Origin: Methylobacterium sp. CB376
GTDB lineage: Bacteria > Pseudomonadota > Alphaproteobacteria > Rhizobiales > Beijerinckiaceae
Length of the DNA: 64,000 nt
NCBI RefSeq assembly: GCF_029714205.1
Contig: NZ_CP121648.1
Coordinates: 3,552,001 to 3,616,000 of the forward strand
Direction: 5' to 3'
The stretch's first letter is position 1, and every line of letters begins with the position of its first letter. Shown here in pieces: positions 56,045-64,000 of the stretch. Made by a program: the position numbers and the translations under genes. The notes under the pieces are model-generated. The model ran no database searches. It was not told where the DNA came from and was given only the letters and a program-made list of their open reading frames with translations.

Positions 56045-57766
56045 TCAGAACAGGCCCTCGATCTGCCCGTTCGCGTCGAGGTAGATGCCCTCGGAGGCCG
56101 GCACCTTGGGCAGGCCCGGCATGGTCATGATCTCCCCGCAGATCACCACCACGAAGCCGGCCCCGGCCGAGAGGCGCACGTCGCGCACCGCCACCACGTG
56201 GCCGCTCGGCGCCCCGATCAGGCCGGGATCGGTCGAGAACGAGTACTGGGTCTTGGCCATGCAGACCGGGAGCCTGCCGTAGCCGTCCTTCTCGAACTGG
56301 GCGAGCTTGGCGGCGGCCTTCGACTCGACCTGGATGTCCGCCGCCCCGTACAGCGTCTGGGCGATGGTGCGGATCTTGTCGGTGAGCTTGGCCTCTTCCG
56401 GGTAGACGAAGTTCGGGGTCGCGGGCGCGCCGCCCTCGGCGAGGGACACCACCGCCCGGGCGAGATCCTCCGCCCCCGCGCCGCCCTCCGCCCAGTGGCG
56501 GCAGGTGATCGCCTGGACGTCGAGCCTGTCGCGGCACAGGGCCTTGAGGGCGGCGTGCTCGGCCTCCGTGTCGGCGTGGAAGTGGTTCACCGCCACCACC
56601 ACCGGGAGTCCGAAGCGGCGCACGTTCTCGACGTGGCGCTGGAGGTTGGCGAAGCCCTTCTCCAGGGCCGCGACGTTCTCCCCGCCGAGCGCCTTCTTCT
56701 CGACGCCGCCGTGCATCTTGAGGGCCCGCACCGTGGCCACGATGACCACGGCGCTCGGCGACAGGCCGGTCTGGCGGCACTTGATGTCGATGAACTTCTC
56801 GGCGCCGAGATCGGCCCCGAACCCGGCCTCCGTGACCGCGTACTCGCCGAGGCGCAGGCCCGAGCGGGTCGCGATCACCGAGTTGCAGCCATGCGCGATG
56901 TTGGCGAAGGGGCCGCCATGGATCAGCGCCGGGCTCCCTTCCAGGGTCTGGACGAGGTTCGGCTGCAGCGCGTCCTTGAGCAGCACCGTCATGGCGCCCG
57001 TCGCCTTCAGGTCGGCGAGGGTCACGGGCTTGCGCTCGCGGCTCTCGGCGACGACGATCCGGCCGAGCCGCGCCTCCAGATCCGCGAGGTCGCGGGCGAG
57101 GCAGAACACCGCCATCACCTCGGAGGCGACCGTGATGTCGAACCCGTCCTCGCGCGGGTAGCCGTTGGCGACGCCGCCGAGCGACTGCACGATCGAGCGC
57201 AGCGACCGGTCGTTCATGTCGACGACGCGCCGCCAAGCGACCCGGCGCGGGTCGATGCCGAGTGCGTTGCCCCAGTAGATGTGGTTGTCGATCAGCGCCG
57301 CCGCGAGGCTGTGGGCCGAGGTGATGGCGTGGAAATCGCCCGTGAAGTGGAGGTTGATCGCCTCCATGGGCACGACCTGGGACCTGCCGCCGCCGGCCGC
57401 GCCGCCCTTCATGCCGAAGCAGGGGCCGAGCGAGGGCTCGCGCAGGCAGATCACCGTCCGCTTGCCGATCCGGTTCAGCGCGTCGCCGAGACCGACGGTG
57501 GTGGTGGTCTTGCCCTCGCCCGCGGGGGTCGGGCTGATCGCCGTCACCAGGACCAGCTTGCCCTCGGGCTTGGCCTCCAGCGAGGCGATGTGGGCATGGT
57601 CGATCTTGGCGATGTGCCGCCCGTAGGGGTGCAGGGCCTCGTCCGGGATGCCGAGCGTCTCGGCGATGGCGCTGATCGGCTGCAGGGTGGCCGCGCGGGC
57701 AATCTCGATGTCAGTCGGCATGGAACCCGAGTGTTGTTCTGGAGAAGTCGGCGTGGCGTTCGCCAT
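56045..57766 (-). CDS. fhs: Formate--tetrahydrofolate ligase
   Basis: ATP-dependent enzyme joining formate to tetrahydrofolate; as FtfL it links formate to assimilatory C1 metabolism in methylotrophs. The P-loop [18 protein letters not shown] is at about 80-97, followed by [32 protein letters not shown] and [14 protein letters not shown]. The ATG at 57766 has an AAGG site seven bases upstream and gives 573 residues. The family N-terminus ([13 protein letters not shown]) corresponds to the ATG at 57721, giving 558. It stands alone between the transposase remnant and an aminotransferase. It is strong support for a C1-using organism. Confidence 0.95.
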   Translation of the reverse strand: MANATPTSPEQHSGSMPTDIEIARAATLQPISAIAETLGIPDEALHPYGRHIAKIDHAHIASLEAKPEGKLVLVTAISPTPAGEGKTTTTVGLGDALNRIGKRTVICLREPSLGPCFGMKGGAAGGGRSQVVPMEAINLHFTGDFHAITSAHSLAAALIDNHIYWGNALGIDPRRVAWRRVVDMNDRSLRSIVQSLGGVANGYPREDGFDITVASEVMAVFCLARDLADLEARLGRIVVAESRERKPVTLADLKATGAMTVLLKDALQPNLVQTLEGSPALIHGGPFANIAHGCNSVIATRSGLRLGEYAVTEAGFGADLGAEKFIDIKCRQTGLSPSAVVIVATVRALKMHGGVEKKALGGENVAALEKGFANLQRHVENVRRFGLPVVVAVNHFHADTEAEHAALKALCRDRLDVQAITCRHWAEGGAGAEDLARAVVSLAEGGAPATPNFVYPEEAKLTDKIRTIAQTLYGAADIQVESKAAAKLAQFEKDGYGRLPVCMAKTQYSFSTDPGLIGAPSGHVVAVRDVRLSAGAGFVVVICGEIMTMPGLPKVPASEGIYLDANGQIEGLF

Positions 57767-57900
57767 AGCGGCACCTTATGCTGCCGCGGTGACTTCGGGC
57801 CAGACTAAATCGGTTGATCACCCGCGTCAGAAATTTCTAACGCAGGCGCGGCAAACTTGGACTTTGGTCCGAGATCGCCCCCGCGCGGCGGGGGCGGGGC

Positions 57901-59256
57901 TCAGGCCACCGCCCGGATCACCCGGCCGAGCTTGTCCACGAGTTCCCCGATCTGGTCCTCGCCGATGACAAGGGGCGGGGTCACCGCGATGGTCTCGCCG
58001 GTGATGCGCACCATCAGGCCGAATTCCTGGAAGGCCCGGTCCATGGCCTCGAAGGCCCGCGCCCCGGCCGCGTCCGGGCGGGAGGCGAGGTCGATCGCGC
58101 CGACGAGGCCGAGGGCGCGGATGTCGAGCACGTTGGGCAGGTCGCGCAGGCTCATCAGGCCCTCGGCCAGCACCGGCTCCAGGCGCCGGGCCCGGGCGAA
58201 GAGATCCTCGTCGCGGTAGAGGTCGAGCGTCGCCAGCGCCGCCGCGCAGGCGAGCGGATGCGCCGAGTAGGTGTAGCCGTGGAACAGCTCGATGGTGCGC
58301 TCGGGCCCCTGCATGAAGGCGTCGTAGATGCCCTTGCGCACGAGGACGCCGCCCATCGGCACCGTGCCGGAATTCACCGCCTTGGCGAAGGTGATCATGT
58401 CCGGAACCACGCCGTAGCGCTCGGCCGCGAAGGCGTGGCCGAGCCGGCCGAAGCCCGAGATGACCTCGTCGAAGATCAGCAGGATGCCGTGCCGGTCGCA
58501 GATCTGCCGCAGGCGCTGCAGGTAGCCCTTGGGCGGCGGCAGCACGCCGGTCGAGCCGGCCATCGGCTCCACGATCACCGCCGCGATCGTCGAGGCGTCG
58601 TGCAGGGCCACGATCCGCTCCAGATCGTCGGCGAGATGCGCCCCCCATTCCGGCTCGCCCACCGTGAAGGCCTGGTGCTCGCGCGCGTAGGTGTGCGGCA
58701 GGTGGTCGACGCCCGCCAGCAGCGTGCCGAACATCCTGCGGTTGGTGACGATGCCGCCCACCGAGATGCCGCCGAAGCCGACGCCGTGATAGCCGCGCTC
58801 GCGGCCGATCAGGCGCGTGCGCCCCCCCTGCCCGCGGGCGTTCCAGTAGGCGAGCGCGACCTTGAGCGCGGTGTCGACCGCCTCCGAGCCCGAATTGCAG
58901 AAGAAGACGTGGTCGAGGTCGCCCGGCGCGAGGGCGGCGATGCGCGAGGCGAGCGCGAAGCCCCCGGCATGGCCGAACTGGAAGGCGGGGGAGAAGTCGA
59001 GTTCCGCCGCCTGCGCCTGGATCGCCGCCACGATCGGGTCGCGGTTGTGGCCGGCATTGCAGCACCACAGGCCGGCGACGCCGTCGAGGATCGCGCGTCC
59101 GTCCGGCGTGTAGTAGTGCATGTCCTTCGCGCGGGCGACCATGCGGGGCTTGCGCTTGAAGGCGCGGTTCGCCGTGAAGGGCAGCCACCAGGCGTCGAGG
59201 TCGTTCGGCGCCAGCGCGTCGTTCGCCGCTCTCAGGGTCGCCGCGTTCGTCGTCAT
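57901..59256 (-). CDS. Class III aminotransferase (omega-amino acid:pyruvate type)
   Basis: PLP enzyme of 451 residues in the beta-alanine/omega-amino acid:pyruvate transaminase group. It has WWLPFTANRAFK near the start, GLWCCNAGHNRDPI, the FCNSGSEAVDTALK phosphate-binding stretch, the PLP aspartate in LIFDEVISGFGRLGH and the PLP lysine in ITFAKAVNSG. The ATG at 59256 begins MTTNAATLRAAND. The substrate (beta-alanine, GABA or another omega-amine) is uncertain. No neighbouring pathway helps. Confidence 0.9.
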   Translation of the reverse strand: MTTNAATLRAANDALAPNDLDAWWLPFTANRAFKRKPRMVARAKDMHYYTPDGRAILDGVAGLWCCNAGHNRDPIVAAIQAQAAELDFSPAFQFGHAGGFALASRIAALAPGDLDHVFFCNSGSEAVDTALKVALAYWNARGQGGRTRLIGRERGYHGVGFGGISVGGIVTNRRMFGTLLAGVDHLPHTYAREHQAFTVGEPEWGAHLADDLERIVALHDASTIAAVIVEPMAGSTGVLPPPKGYLQRLRQICDRHGILLIFDEVISGFGRLGHAFAAERYGVVPDMITFAKAVNSGTVPMGGVLVRKGIYDAFMQGPERTIELFHGYTYSAHPLACAAALATLDLYRDEDLFARARRLEPVLAEGLMSLRDLPNVLDIRALGLVGAIDLASRPDAAGARAFEAMDRAFQEFGLMVRITGETIAVTPPLVIGEDQIGELVDKLGRVIRAVA

Positions 59257-59411
59257 CCACCTTCTCCCGCGTGTTCGCCCGGGACGCTACCAGGGGCGCC
59301 GCGGCGACGCAAAAGCCCTGCCGTTAAGCATCCGGGCCGATCCGCGGCGCGCGGTCAGGCGGCGTTGAGGTTTGGCGGCGAGGCTCGGCCCCGGGGATCT
59401 CGGAGGGCCGG

Positions 59412-59714
59412 ATGGGGTTTGTGCTGCGCGCCGGGCTGGTGATCGGCCTCATCGCCTACGCCTCGGCGCCCGACCGCCCGGAGCGGCCCGGCACCGCGGC
59501 GGCGGAGGCCGGAAAGCTCCTCGACGCCCTGCCTGCCGACCTGCGCGCCCGAGCCGCGCGCGAGGCGCAGGCCGGCCTCGCCCGCGCCGCCGGCGACCAG
59601 CTCCAGGCCCGCCTGCAGGCCCGGCCGCGCGAGGCGCCCCCGGCCCGCGACGAGCCGGCATCCCCCGTCCCGGTCCCCGCAGCGCCGCACCCGGCCCCGA
59701 TGCGGGCATACTGA
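59412..59714 (+). CDS. Small membrane-anchored hypothetical protein
   Basis: A 100-residue protein with an N-terminal hydrophobic helix (FVLRAGLVIGLIAYA), then a helical Ala/Arg-rich stretch and a Pro/Ala-rich tail. The ATG at 59412 has a good GGAGGGCCGG site. Small anchored proteins of this layout are common in this group, function unknown. It is divergent from the aminotransferase. Confidence 0.68.
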   Translation: MGFVLRAGLVIGLIAYASAPDRPERPGTAAAEAGKLLDALPADLRARAAREAQAGLARAAGDQLQARLQARPREAPPARDEPASPVPVPAAPHPAPMRAY

Positions 59715-59941
59715 TATATCAGCCGACTGCCAGATTTTCCTGGTTGTGGCCCGGCGCGGTTATGCCAAATACCAGATATACACTCGCCGGGCGTGCCCCA
59801 ACGGCGGTTTGCCGCCGTCGCTTGGCGAAGATCCTTACTTATGTCAGGGTAGATCCGAACCCGAAGGTCGTGAGGACGCGCTGCCGGGTCCGCCCGACCG
59901 GGTCGGAAAGCAGGCAGCCGCGGCCGACGGGCCTGGGTTGG

Positions 59942-60190
59942 ATGATCAAGCCGGTTTCCGTGCCCCGCTATTTCTTCGACGTGAAGGACTCGACGCTGAG
60001 CGTTCCCGACGAGGCCGGGCTGGAATGCCGCGACCTCGGCGACGCGCACCGGCAGGCCTGTGCCCTGATCGTCGACGCCATGACCGGCCCCGAACCCCTC
60101 GCCCTCGAATGGCAGAACTGGCGCGTCGAGGTGCGCGACGAGGCGCGCAGCCTCCTGTTCAGCGTGCCCTTCCCGGGCGAACGCGCCTGA
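59942..60190 (+). CDS. DUF6894 small protein
   Basis: An 82-residue protein. The opening PRYFFDVKDSTLSVPDEAGLE, then DLGDAHRQACALIVDAM and WRVEVRDEARSLLFSVPF match the DUF6894 family, abundant in Methylobacterium and relatives and of unknown function. Family members usually start MPRYFFD, so the GTG at 59960 is as likely as the ATG at 59942; neither has a strong ribosome binding site. The 227 bases upstream hold a 7-bp GCC hairpin (near 59800) and the palindrome CTGATATATCAG (59712). Confidence 0.8.
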   Translation: MIKPVSVPRYFFDVKDSTLSVPDEAGLECRDLGDAHRQACALIVDAMTGPEPLALEWQNWRVEVRDEARSLLFSVPFPGERA

Positions 60191-60228
60191 ATCCGGGGCA
60201 GAAACCCGTTCACCCTCTCGCAAAGGAT

Positions 60229-60254
60229 CGCAACTCGGCGAGTTGCGTTATACT
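60229..60254 (+). promoter_or_regulatory. Operator-like palindrome overlapping a promoter
   Basis: A perfect inverted repeat CGCAACTC-GGC-GAGTTGCG (60229-60247) is followed directly by a -10-like TATACT (60249-60254), 43 bases before the start at 60297. No clear -35 is seen. This is what a repressor or activator site would look like. Confidence 0.55.
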
Positions 60255-60296
60255 GTGGGGGAGTTATCTGGTGAGCGTGGGTTGCGTAGGTCGGGA

Positions 60297-60872
60297 ATGG
60301 CGTCAATGGGGGAAGCCGGGGAGCAGGTCGGCGACGAGACGGTGAGGAGCGCGCTCGACACGGTGCTGCGCACGCCGTGCTTCGCCCGCTCCCCGAAACT
60401 GGCGAGTTTCCTGCGCTTCGTGGTCGAGGAGGAACTGGCCGGGCGGGGCGCCGCCCTGAAGGCCTACACGATCGCGACCCGCGCCCTGGGCCGCGGCGGC
60501 GACTTCGACCCGAGCCTCGATCCGAGCGTGCGGGTCGAGGCGGGGCGCCTGCGCCGCACCCTCGAGGAGGCGCATGCCCTCGCCGGACCGGGTCTCGGGG
60601 TGCGGATCCGCATCCCGGTCGGGACCTACCGGCCGCAATTCGAGCCGGTCGACGTCCCCCGGCCGGTCCCGGCCGCGGAGCTCCCGGAGGAGGCGGTGCC
60701 GCCGCCCCGCCTGGTCATCGCCTTCAGCCCGCGCGGTCAGGCCGCGATCATCGCGCTGCTCTCCGGCATCCTGCTCCTGCTCTGCATCGAGGTCGGGCTG
60801 ATGCTCGGCGGGGCCGCCTCCCCGGACCGCGGCGCCGGGCGCGCGACGAGCCTCGCCGAGCGCCTGCGCTGA
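60297..60872 (+). CDS. Stand-alone adenylate-cyclase-type N-terminal domain with C-terminal membrane helix
   Basis: A 191-residue protein. Residues about 15-115 (LDTVLRTPCFARSPKLASFL, FVVEEELAGRGAALKAYTIA, RALGRGGDFDPSLDPSVRVE, AGRLRRTLEEAH, RIRIPVGTYRPQF) match the domain often found at the N-terminus of rhizobial adenylate cyclases and TPR proteins. Here no cyclase or TPR follows; instead there is one membrane helix (AAIIALLSGILLLLCIEVGLM, split by GI) near the C-terminus. The ATG at 60297 is chosen because the frame upstream is the promoter region. Function unknown. Confidence 0.75.
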   Translation: MASMGEAGEQVGDETVRSALDTVLRTPCFARSPKLASFLRFVVEEELAGRGAALKAYTIATRALGRGGDFDPSLDPSVRVEAGRLRRTLEEAHALAGPGLGVRIRIPVGTYRPQFEPVDVPRPVPAAELPEEAVPPPRLVIAFSPRGQAAIIALLSGILLLLCIEVGLMLGGAASPDRGAGRATSLAERLR

Positions 60873-60903
60873 CGCGGCCCGGTCACCGCGCGCCCGTCAG
60901 CGC

Positions 60904-61335
60904 TCAGGCTAGTTCATTTGGGCCGGTTCGTTTGGGCTGGTTCATCGCCCAGGTGACGCCGAAAGGGTCGCGCAGCTGGCCGTAGAGGTCGCCCCAGAAC
61001 ATCTCGGCGACCGGAGTCACCACCTCGGCCCCCGCGGCGACCGCCCGCTCCCACCAGGCGGCGATGTCGTCGACCGGCAGCAGGAGGTGGAAGCCCTGCG
61101 GGGCGCGCCAGGGATGGCCGTGCTCCGGATAGGGATCGCACAGCATCAGCGAGGCGCCGTGGAGATGCAGGTGCACGTGCATGGTGCGGCCCTTCTCGTC
61201 GGCGGGATGGGACGCGACGATCTCGGCCCCGAAGGCGCGCGCGTAGAACGAGGCGGCCGCCATCGCCCCCTCGACGGTCAGGTAGGCCACGATCCCGCCC
61301 TTCACGGCCGGGGCCGTCCTCTCTGGCGTGCTCAT
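60904..61335 (-). CDS. VOC-family (glyoxalase/PhnB-like) protein
   Basis: A 143-residue vicinal-oxygen-chelate protein of the PhnB-like group: GGIVAYLTVEGAMAAASFYARAFGAEIV, then MHVHLHLHGASLMLCDPYPE and AEMFWGDLYGQLRDPFGVTWAMN. The H/E metal positions of the fold are partly visible. The last residues include a short duplicated TTTGGGC-type stretch at the stop. Enzymatic role unknown. Confidence 0.88.
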   Translation of the reverse strand: MSTPERTAPAVKGGIVAYLTVEGAMAAASFYARAFGAEIVASHPADEKGRTMHVHLHLHGASLMLCDPYPEHGHPWRAPQGFHLLLPVDDIAAWWERAVAAGAEVVTPVAEMFWGDLYGQLRDPFGVTWAMNQPKRTGPNELA

Positions 61336-61405
61336 CGCTCCGGCCTCCTCCCGGGGGACGCGGCCCGGCGGCCTCCCCGCGCCCCGGCGGCGGGCGCCCG
61401 GCCCC

Positions 61406-62395
61406 TCACAGCGGCTTCTTCAGCATCCGGGCGAACAGCCCGACGATGCCCTCGCGGAACAGCAGCACGCAGATCACGAAGACGATGCCCTGGATGATCG
61501 TCACCCAGGCGCCGAACTGCGCGAGGTAGTTCTCCATCGCGACGATCACGAAGGCGCCGATGATCGGACCGAACACCGTGCCCATGCCGCCGACCAGCGT
61601 CATCAGCACCACCTCGCCCGACATCGACCAGTGCACGTCGGTGAGCGAGGCGAGCTGGAAGACGATGGCCTTGGTCGCGCCGGCGAGGCCCGCGAGCGTC
61701 GTCGAGAGCACGAAGACCGCGAGCTTGTACTGGCTCGCCCGGTAGCCGAGCGAGATCGCCCGGGGCTCGTTGTCCCGGATCGCCTTCAGCACCTGGCCGA
61801 AGGGCGAGTGGATGATGCGGTAGATCAGCAGCAGGCCGCCGAGGAAGATCAGCGCCACCAGCCCGTAGAGCACGCGGTCGTCCGCGAGGCTGACCACGCC
61901 GAACAGGCTGCCGCGGGGCACCGCCTGGATGCCGTCCTCGCCGCCGGTGAACTTCGCCTGGAGCGAGAAGAAGAACACCATCTGGGCGAGCGCCAGGGTG
62001 ATCATCGAGAAGTAGATGCCCTGGCGCCGGATCGCCAGCGCGCCGAAGACGAGGCCGAGCAGGGCCGCCGTCGCGGTTCCGGCCAGGATCGCGAGTTCCG
62101 GGGAGAGGCCCCAGACCTTGGCCCCGTAGGCGCAGACGTAGGAGGCCATGCCGAAATAGGCGGCGTGGCCGAACGACAGCAGGCCGCCGTACCCGAGCAG
62201 GAGGTTGAAGGCCAGCGCGAACAGCGCGAAGCACAGCACCTTCATCAGGAAGACCGGGTACAGGACGAGCGGCAGCAGCGCGAGCGCGACCGCGATGCCG
62301 ATGAACACGAGGCGGTGCAGCGCCTTGGCGTCCTTGCCCTCGGGGATGGCGGCGGGATTGGCGGCGTCGGACGCCGCGGCGGCGGAATGGGCCAT
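61406..62395 (-). CDS. livM: Branched-chain amino acid ABC permease LivM
   Basis: Inner-membrane permease of 329 residues with about eight to nine segments. The signature LLLGYGGLLSFGHAAYFGMASY, KAIRDNEPRAISLGYRASQYK and MSGEVVLMTLVGGMGTVFGPIIGAF are typical of LivM. A 30-residue Ala-rich head precedes the first helix. It follows livH by 41 bases. The two ATPase genes expected in this family are not in the window. Confidence 0.93.
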   Translation of the reverse strand: MAHSAAAASDAANPAAIPEGKDAKALHRLVFIGIAVALALLPLVLYPVFLMKVLCFALFALAFNLLLGYGGLLSFGHAAYFGMASYVCAYGAKVWGLSPELAILAGTATAALLGLVFGALAIRRQGIYFSMITLALAQMVFFFSLQAKFTGGEDGIQAVPRGSLFGVVSLADDRVLYGLVALIFLGGLLLIYRIIHSPFGQVLKAIRDNEPRAISLGYRASQYKLAVFVLSTTLAGLAGATKAIVFQLASLTDVHWSMSGEVVLMTLVGGMGTVFGPIIGAFVIVAMENYLAQFGAWVTIIQGIVFVICVLLFREGIVGLFARMLKKPL

Positions 62396-62436
62396 CTCAG
62401 GCGGTCCTCACGTGCGGATCAGCGGAGTGTAGGGCA

Positions 62437-63324
62437 TCAGGCCGTGCGCCCGAAGAGGCCGGCGGGTTTCACCAGCAGGACCAGCACCATGATGACGAAG
62501 ATCACGGTCGAGGACGCCTCCGGGTAGAACACCTTGGTGAGGCCCTCCACGAGGCCGAGGGCGAAGCCGGTCACGATCGAGCCGAGGATCGAGCCCATGC
62601 CGCCGATCACCACCACGGCGAAGACCACGATGATGATGTCGGCGCCCATGTTGGGGTTCACCGAGTAGACCGGCGCGGCGAGCACCCCCGCGAAGGCCGC
62701 GAGCGCCACGCCGAACCCGTAGGTGAGCGTGAGCAGCAGCGGCACGTTCACGCCGAAGGCCTGGACCAGGGTCGGGTTCTCGGTCGCGGCGCGCAGGTAG
62801 GCCCCGAGCTTGGTCTTCTCGATCACCAGCCAGGTGGCGATGCAGACGACGAGGGAGGCCACCACGACCCAGCCGCGGCAGTTCGGCAGGAACATGAAGG
62901 GGAGCCGCTGGCCGCCCGAGAGCTCCTGCGGGATCGCGTAGGGCAGGCCCGACACGCCGTACTCGTTGCGGAACAGCCCCTGGATGATCAGGGCGAGGCC
63001 GAAGGTCAGCAGCAGGCCGTAGAGGTGGTCGAGCTTGTAGAGCCGCGCGATCAGCAGGCGCTCCAGGATCACGCCGAACAGCCCGACCGCCAGGGGCGCC
63101 AGCAGCAGCGCCCACCAGTAGCCGATCCCGGCGTAGTTCAGCAGCATCCAGGCCACGAAGGCGCCCATCATGTACTGGGCGCCGTGCGTGAAGTTGATGA
63201 TGTTGAGGAGCCCGAAGATGATGGCGAGGCCGAGCGAGAGGATCGCGTAGAACGAGCCGTTGATGAGGCCGAGCAGGAGCTGGCCGAACAGCGCCTGCAT
63301 GGGAACGCCGAAGATCGTGGTCAT
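62437..63324 (-). CDS. livH: Branched-chain amino acid ABC permease LivH
   Basis: Inner-membrane permease of 295 residues with about eight segments: LLLGLINGSFYAILSLGLAII, FGLLNIINFTHGAQYMMGAF and the late GMGSILGSIVTGFALGLVEG are family hallmarks. The ATG at 63324 starts MTTIFGVPMQ. It lies 110 bases downstream of the binding-protein gene, so the order of transcription is livJ, livH, livM. The substrate may be branched-chain amino acids or amides. Confidence 0.93.
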   Translation of the reverse strand: MTTIFGVPMQALFGQLLLGLINGSFYAILSLGLAIIFGLLNIINFTHGAQYMMGAFVAWMLLNYAGIGYWWALLLAPLAVGLFGVILERLLIARLYKLDHLYGLLLTFGLALIIQGLFRNEYGVSGLPYAIPQELSGGQRLPFMFLPNCRGWVVVASLVVCIATWLVIEKTKLGAYLRAATENPTLVQAFGVNVPLLLTLTYGFGVALAAFAGVLAAPVYSVNPNMGADIIIVVFAVVVIGGMGSILGSIVTGFALGLVEGLTKVFYPEASSTVIFVIMVLVLLVKPAGLFGRTA

Positions 63325-63434
63325 GGGATCAGCGACTCGCGCGGGGGGAAGCCGGGAGGGCGGGGCCGGAGCGGCCCCGCCGGGTCAGGACGCGGGTCGG
63401 CGCTGGCCGACCGGGTCAGCTCCTGCCGACCGGG

Positions 63435-64000
63435 TCAGCTCTTGCCGACCAGCGGGCAGCCGCCCTCGCTCATCGGGCGGAACGCCTCGTTGCCGGGGAT
63501 CGTCGCGAGGGTCTTGTAGAGGTCCCACTCGCCCTTCGACTCGGCCGGCTTCTTGACCTCGAACAGGTACATGTCGTGGATCTTGCGGCCGTCCGCCCGG
63601 ATCGTGCCCTTGCCGAAGAGCGGGTCGTCGGTCGGGATCTCCTTCATCTTGGCGACCACCTGGCCGCCGTCCTTGGCCGATTTCAGCGCCTCGACCGCCT
63701 TGAGGTAGTGGATCACCCCCGCGTAGACGCCCGCCTGGACGGCGGTCGGCTTCTTGCCGCCGAAGGCCTTGGCGAAGCGGTCCGAGAAGGCCCGGGTCGC
63801 GTCGTTGAGGTCCCAGTAGAAGGGCTCGGTCAGGACCAGCCCCTGCGCAGTCTTCGGGGTCAGCGAGTGCACGTCGGAGGAGAAGATCAGCAGGCCGGCG
63901 ATCGCCTGGCCGCCCTCGGTGATGCCGAACTCGGCTGCCTGCTTGATGGCGTTGATCGTGTCGCCGCCCGCATTGGCGAGGCCGATGACCTTGGCGCCCG
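63435..64000 (-). CDS. Branched-chain amino acid type periplasmic binding protein, C-terminal part
   Basis: Partial gene; the N-terminus lies beyond the right edge. About 188 residues are visible, starting GAKVIGLANAGGDTINAIKQ, with LTEPFYWDLNDATRAFSDRF, PTAVQAGVYAGVIHYLKAV and DGRKIHDMYLFEVKKP. These match the LivJ-like (Peripla_BP_6) family. The stop codon lies within a short tandem repeat of CCGACCGGGTCAGCTC type (63390-63440). The type of ligand cannot be told from this half. Confidence 0.9.
   Translation of the reverse strand, partial: GAKVIGLANAGGDTINAIKQAAEFGITEGGQAIAGLLIFSSDVHSLTPKTAQGLVLTEPFYWDLNDATRAFSDRFAKAFGGKKPTAVQAGVYAGVIHYLKAVEALKSAKDGGQVVAKMKEIPTDDPLFGKGTIRADGRKIHDMYLFEVKKPAESKGEWDLYKTLATIPGNEAFRPMSEGGCPLVGKS

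Noticed and set aside
61328..62527. Plus-strand 399-codon frame over livM
   Set aside because: Antisense to a clear permease gene; Glu/His/Gln/Arg-rich shadow composition.

Overview
The window is GC-rich chromosomal DNA from an alphaproteobacterium of the Hyphomicrobiales (Rhizobiales), most likely Methylobacterium or a close relative. Supporting evidence: a formate-tetrahydrofolate ligase that starts like the methylotroph FtfL; a fabD-fabG-acpP-fabF cluster normally followed by mltG-yicC-gmk; a flagellar system with MotC and an FtcR/Rem-type regulator; a DUF6894 protein; and dispersed palindromic intergenic repeats. The genus is an inference from gene content. No tRNA, rRNA, CRISPR array, prophage or intact insertion sequence was seen.

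Layout. 1-9.3 kb: asd, an antiquitin-type aldehyde dehydrogenase, an M20 amidohydrolase, an aldose-1-epimerase-like protein, xerC (its stop lies in a palindromic repeat), and an ABC ATPase plus BMP-family binding protein without permeases. 9.4-12.0 kb: a large photoreceptor kinase joining photoactive yellow protein (PYP), a bacteriophytochrome and a HisKA_2 kinase. 12.2-20.8 kb (minus strand): fabD, fabG, acpP and fabF, then an AT-rich island with one unrecognised gene, then mltG (frameshifted), yicC and gmk. 20.9-25.2 kb: uppP, a membrane protein, a divergent LpxC homologue, repeats, a probable small RNA with an anti-Shine-Dalgarno stretch, and small hypothetical genes. 25.3-32.1 kb: thiC with a TPP riboswitch, an HNH protein, an acyltransferase, a YqeY-like protein, carA and a sugar-nucleotide epimerase. 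32.2-46.5 kb: two facing flagellar operons, motA-fliM-DUF6468-fliN-fliG-flhB-orf-ftcR (plus) and fliF-fliH-motB-motC-fliK-lytic transglycosylase (minus; motC is frameshifted in an 8-base homopolymer). 46.8-55.7 kb: rimO, a nicotinamidase and quinone oxidoreductase pair, a UbiH-type hydroxylase, a patatin phospholipase, a CBS-pair protein, a rhomboid protease, a PAS protein and a double-PilZ protein. 55.7-64 kb: an IS256-family transposase remnant, fhs/ftfL, an omega-aminotransferase, small proteins including a stand-alone cyclase-type N-terminal domain behind a clear operator/promoter, a VOC protein, and the livM-livH-livJ part of a branched-chain amino acid type transporter that runs off the right edge.

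The most interesting items are the PYP-phytochrome hybrid kinase, the AT-rich island splitting the fatty-acid/cell-wall cluster, two homopolymer frameshifts (mltG, motC), two dispersed repeat families (one with a 13-bp unit expanded six-fold), two small-RNA candidates and an LpxC homologue with an antisense-overlapping tail. Start choices, motif alignments and hairpins were done by eye.
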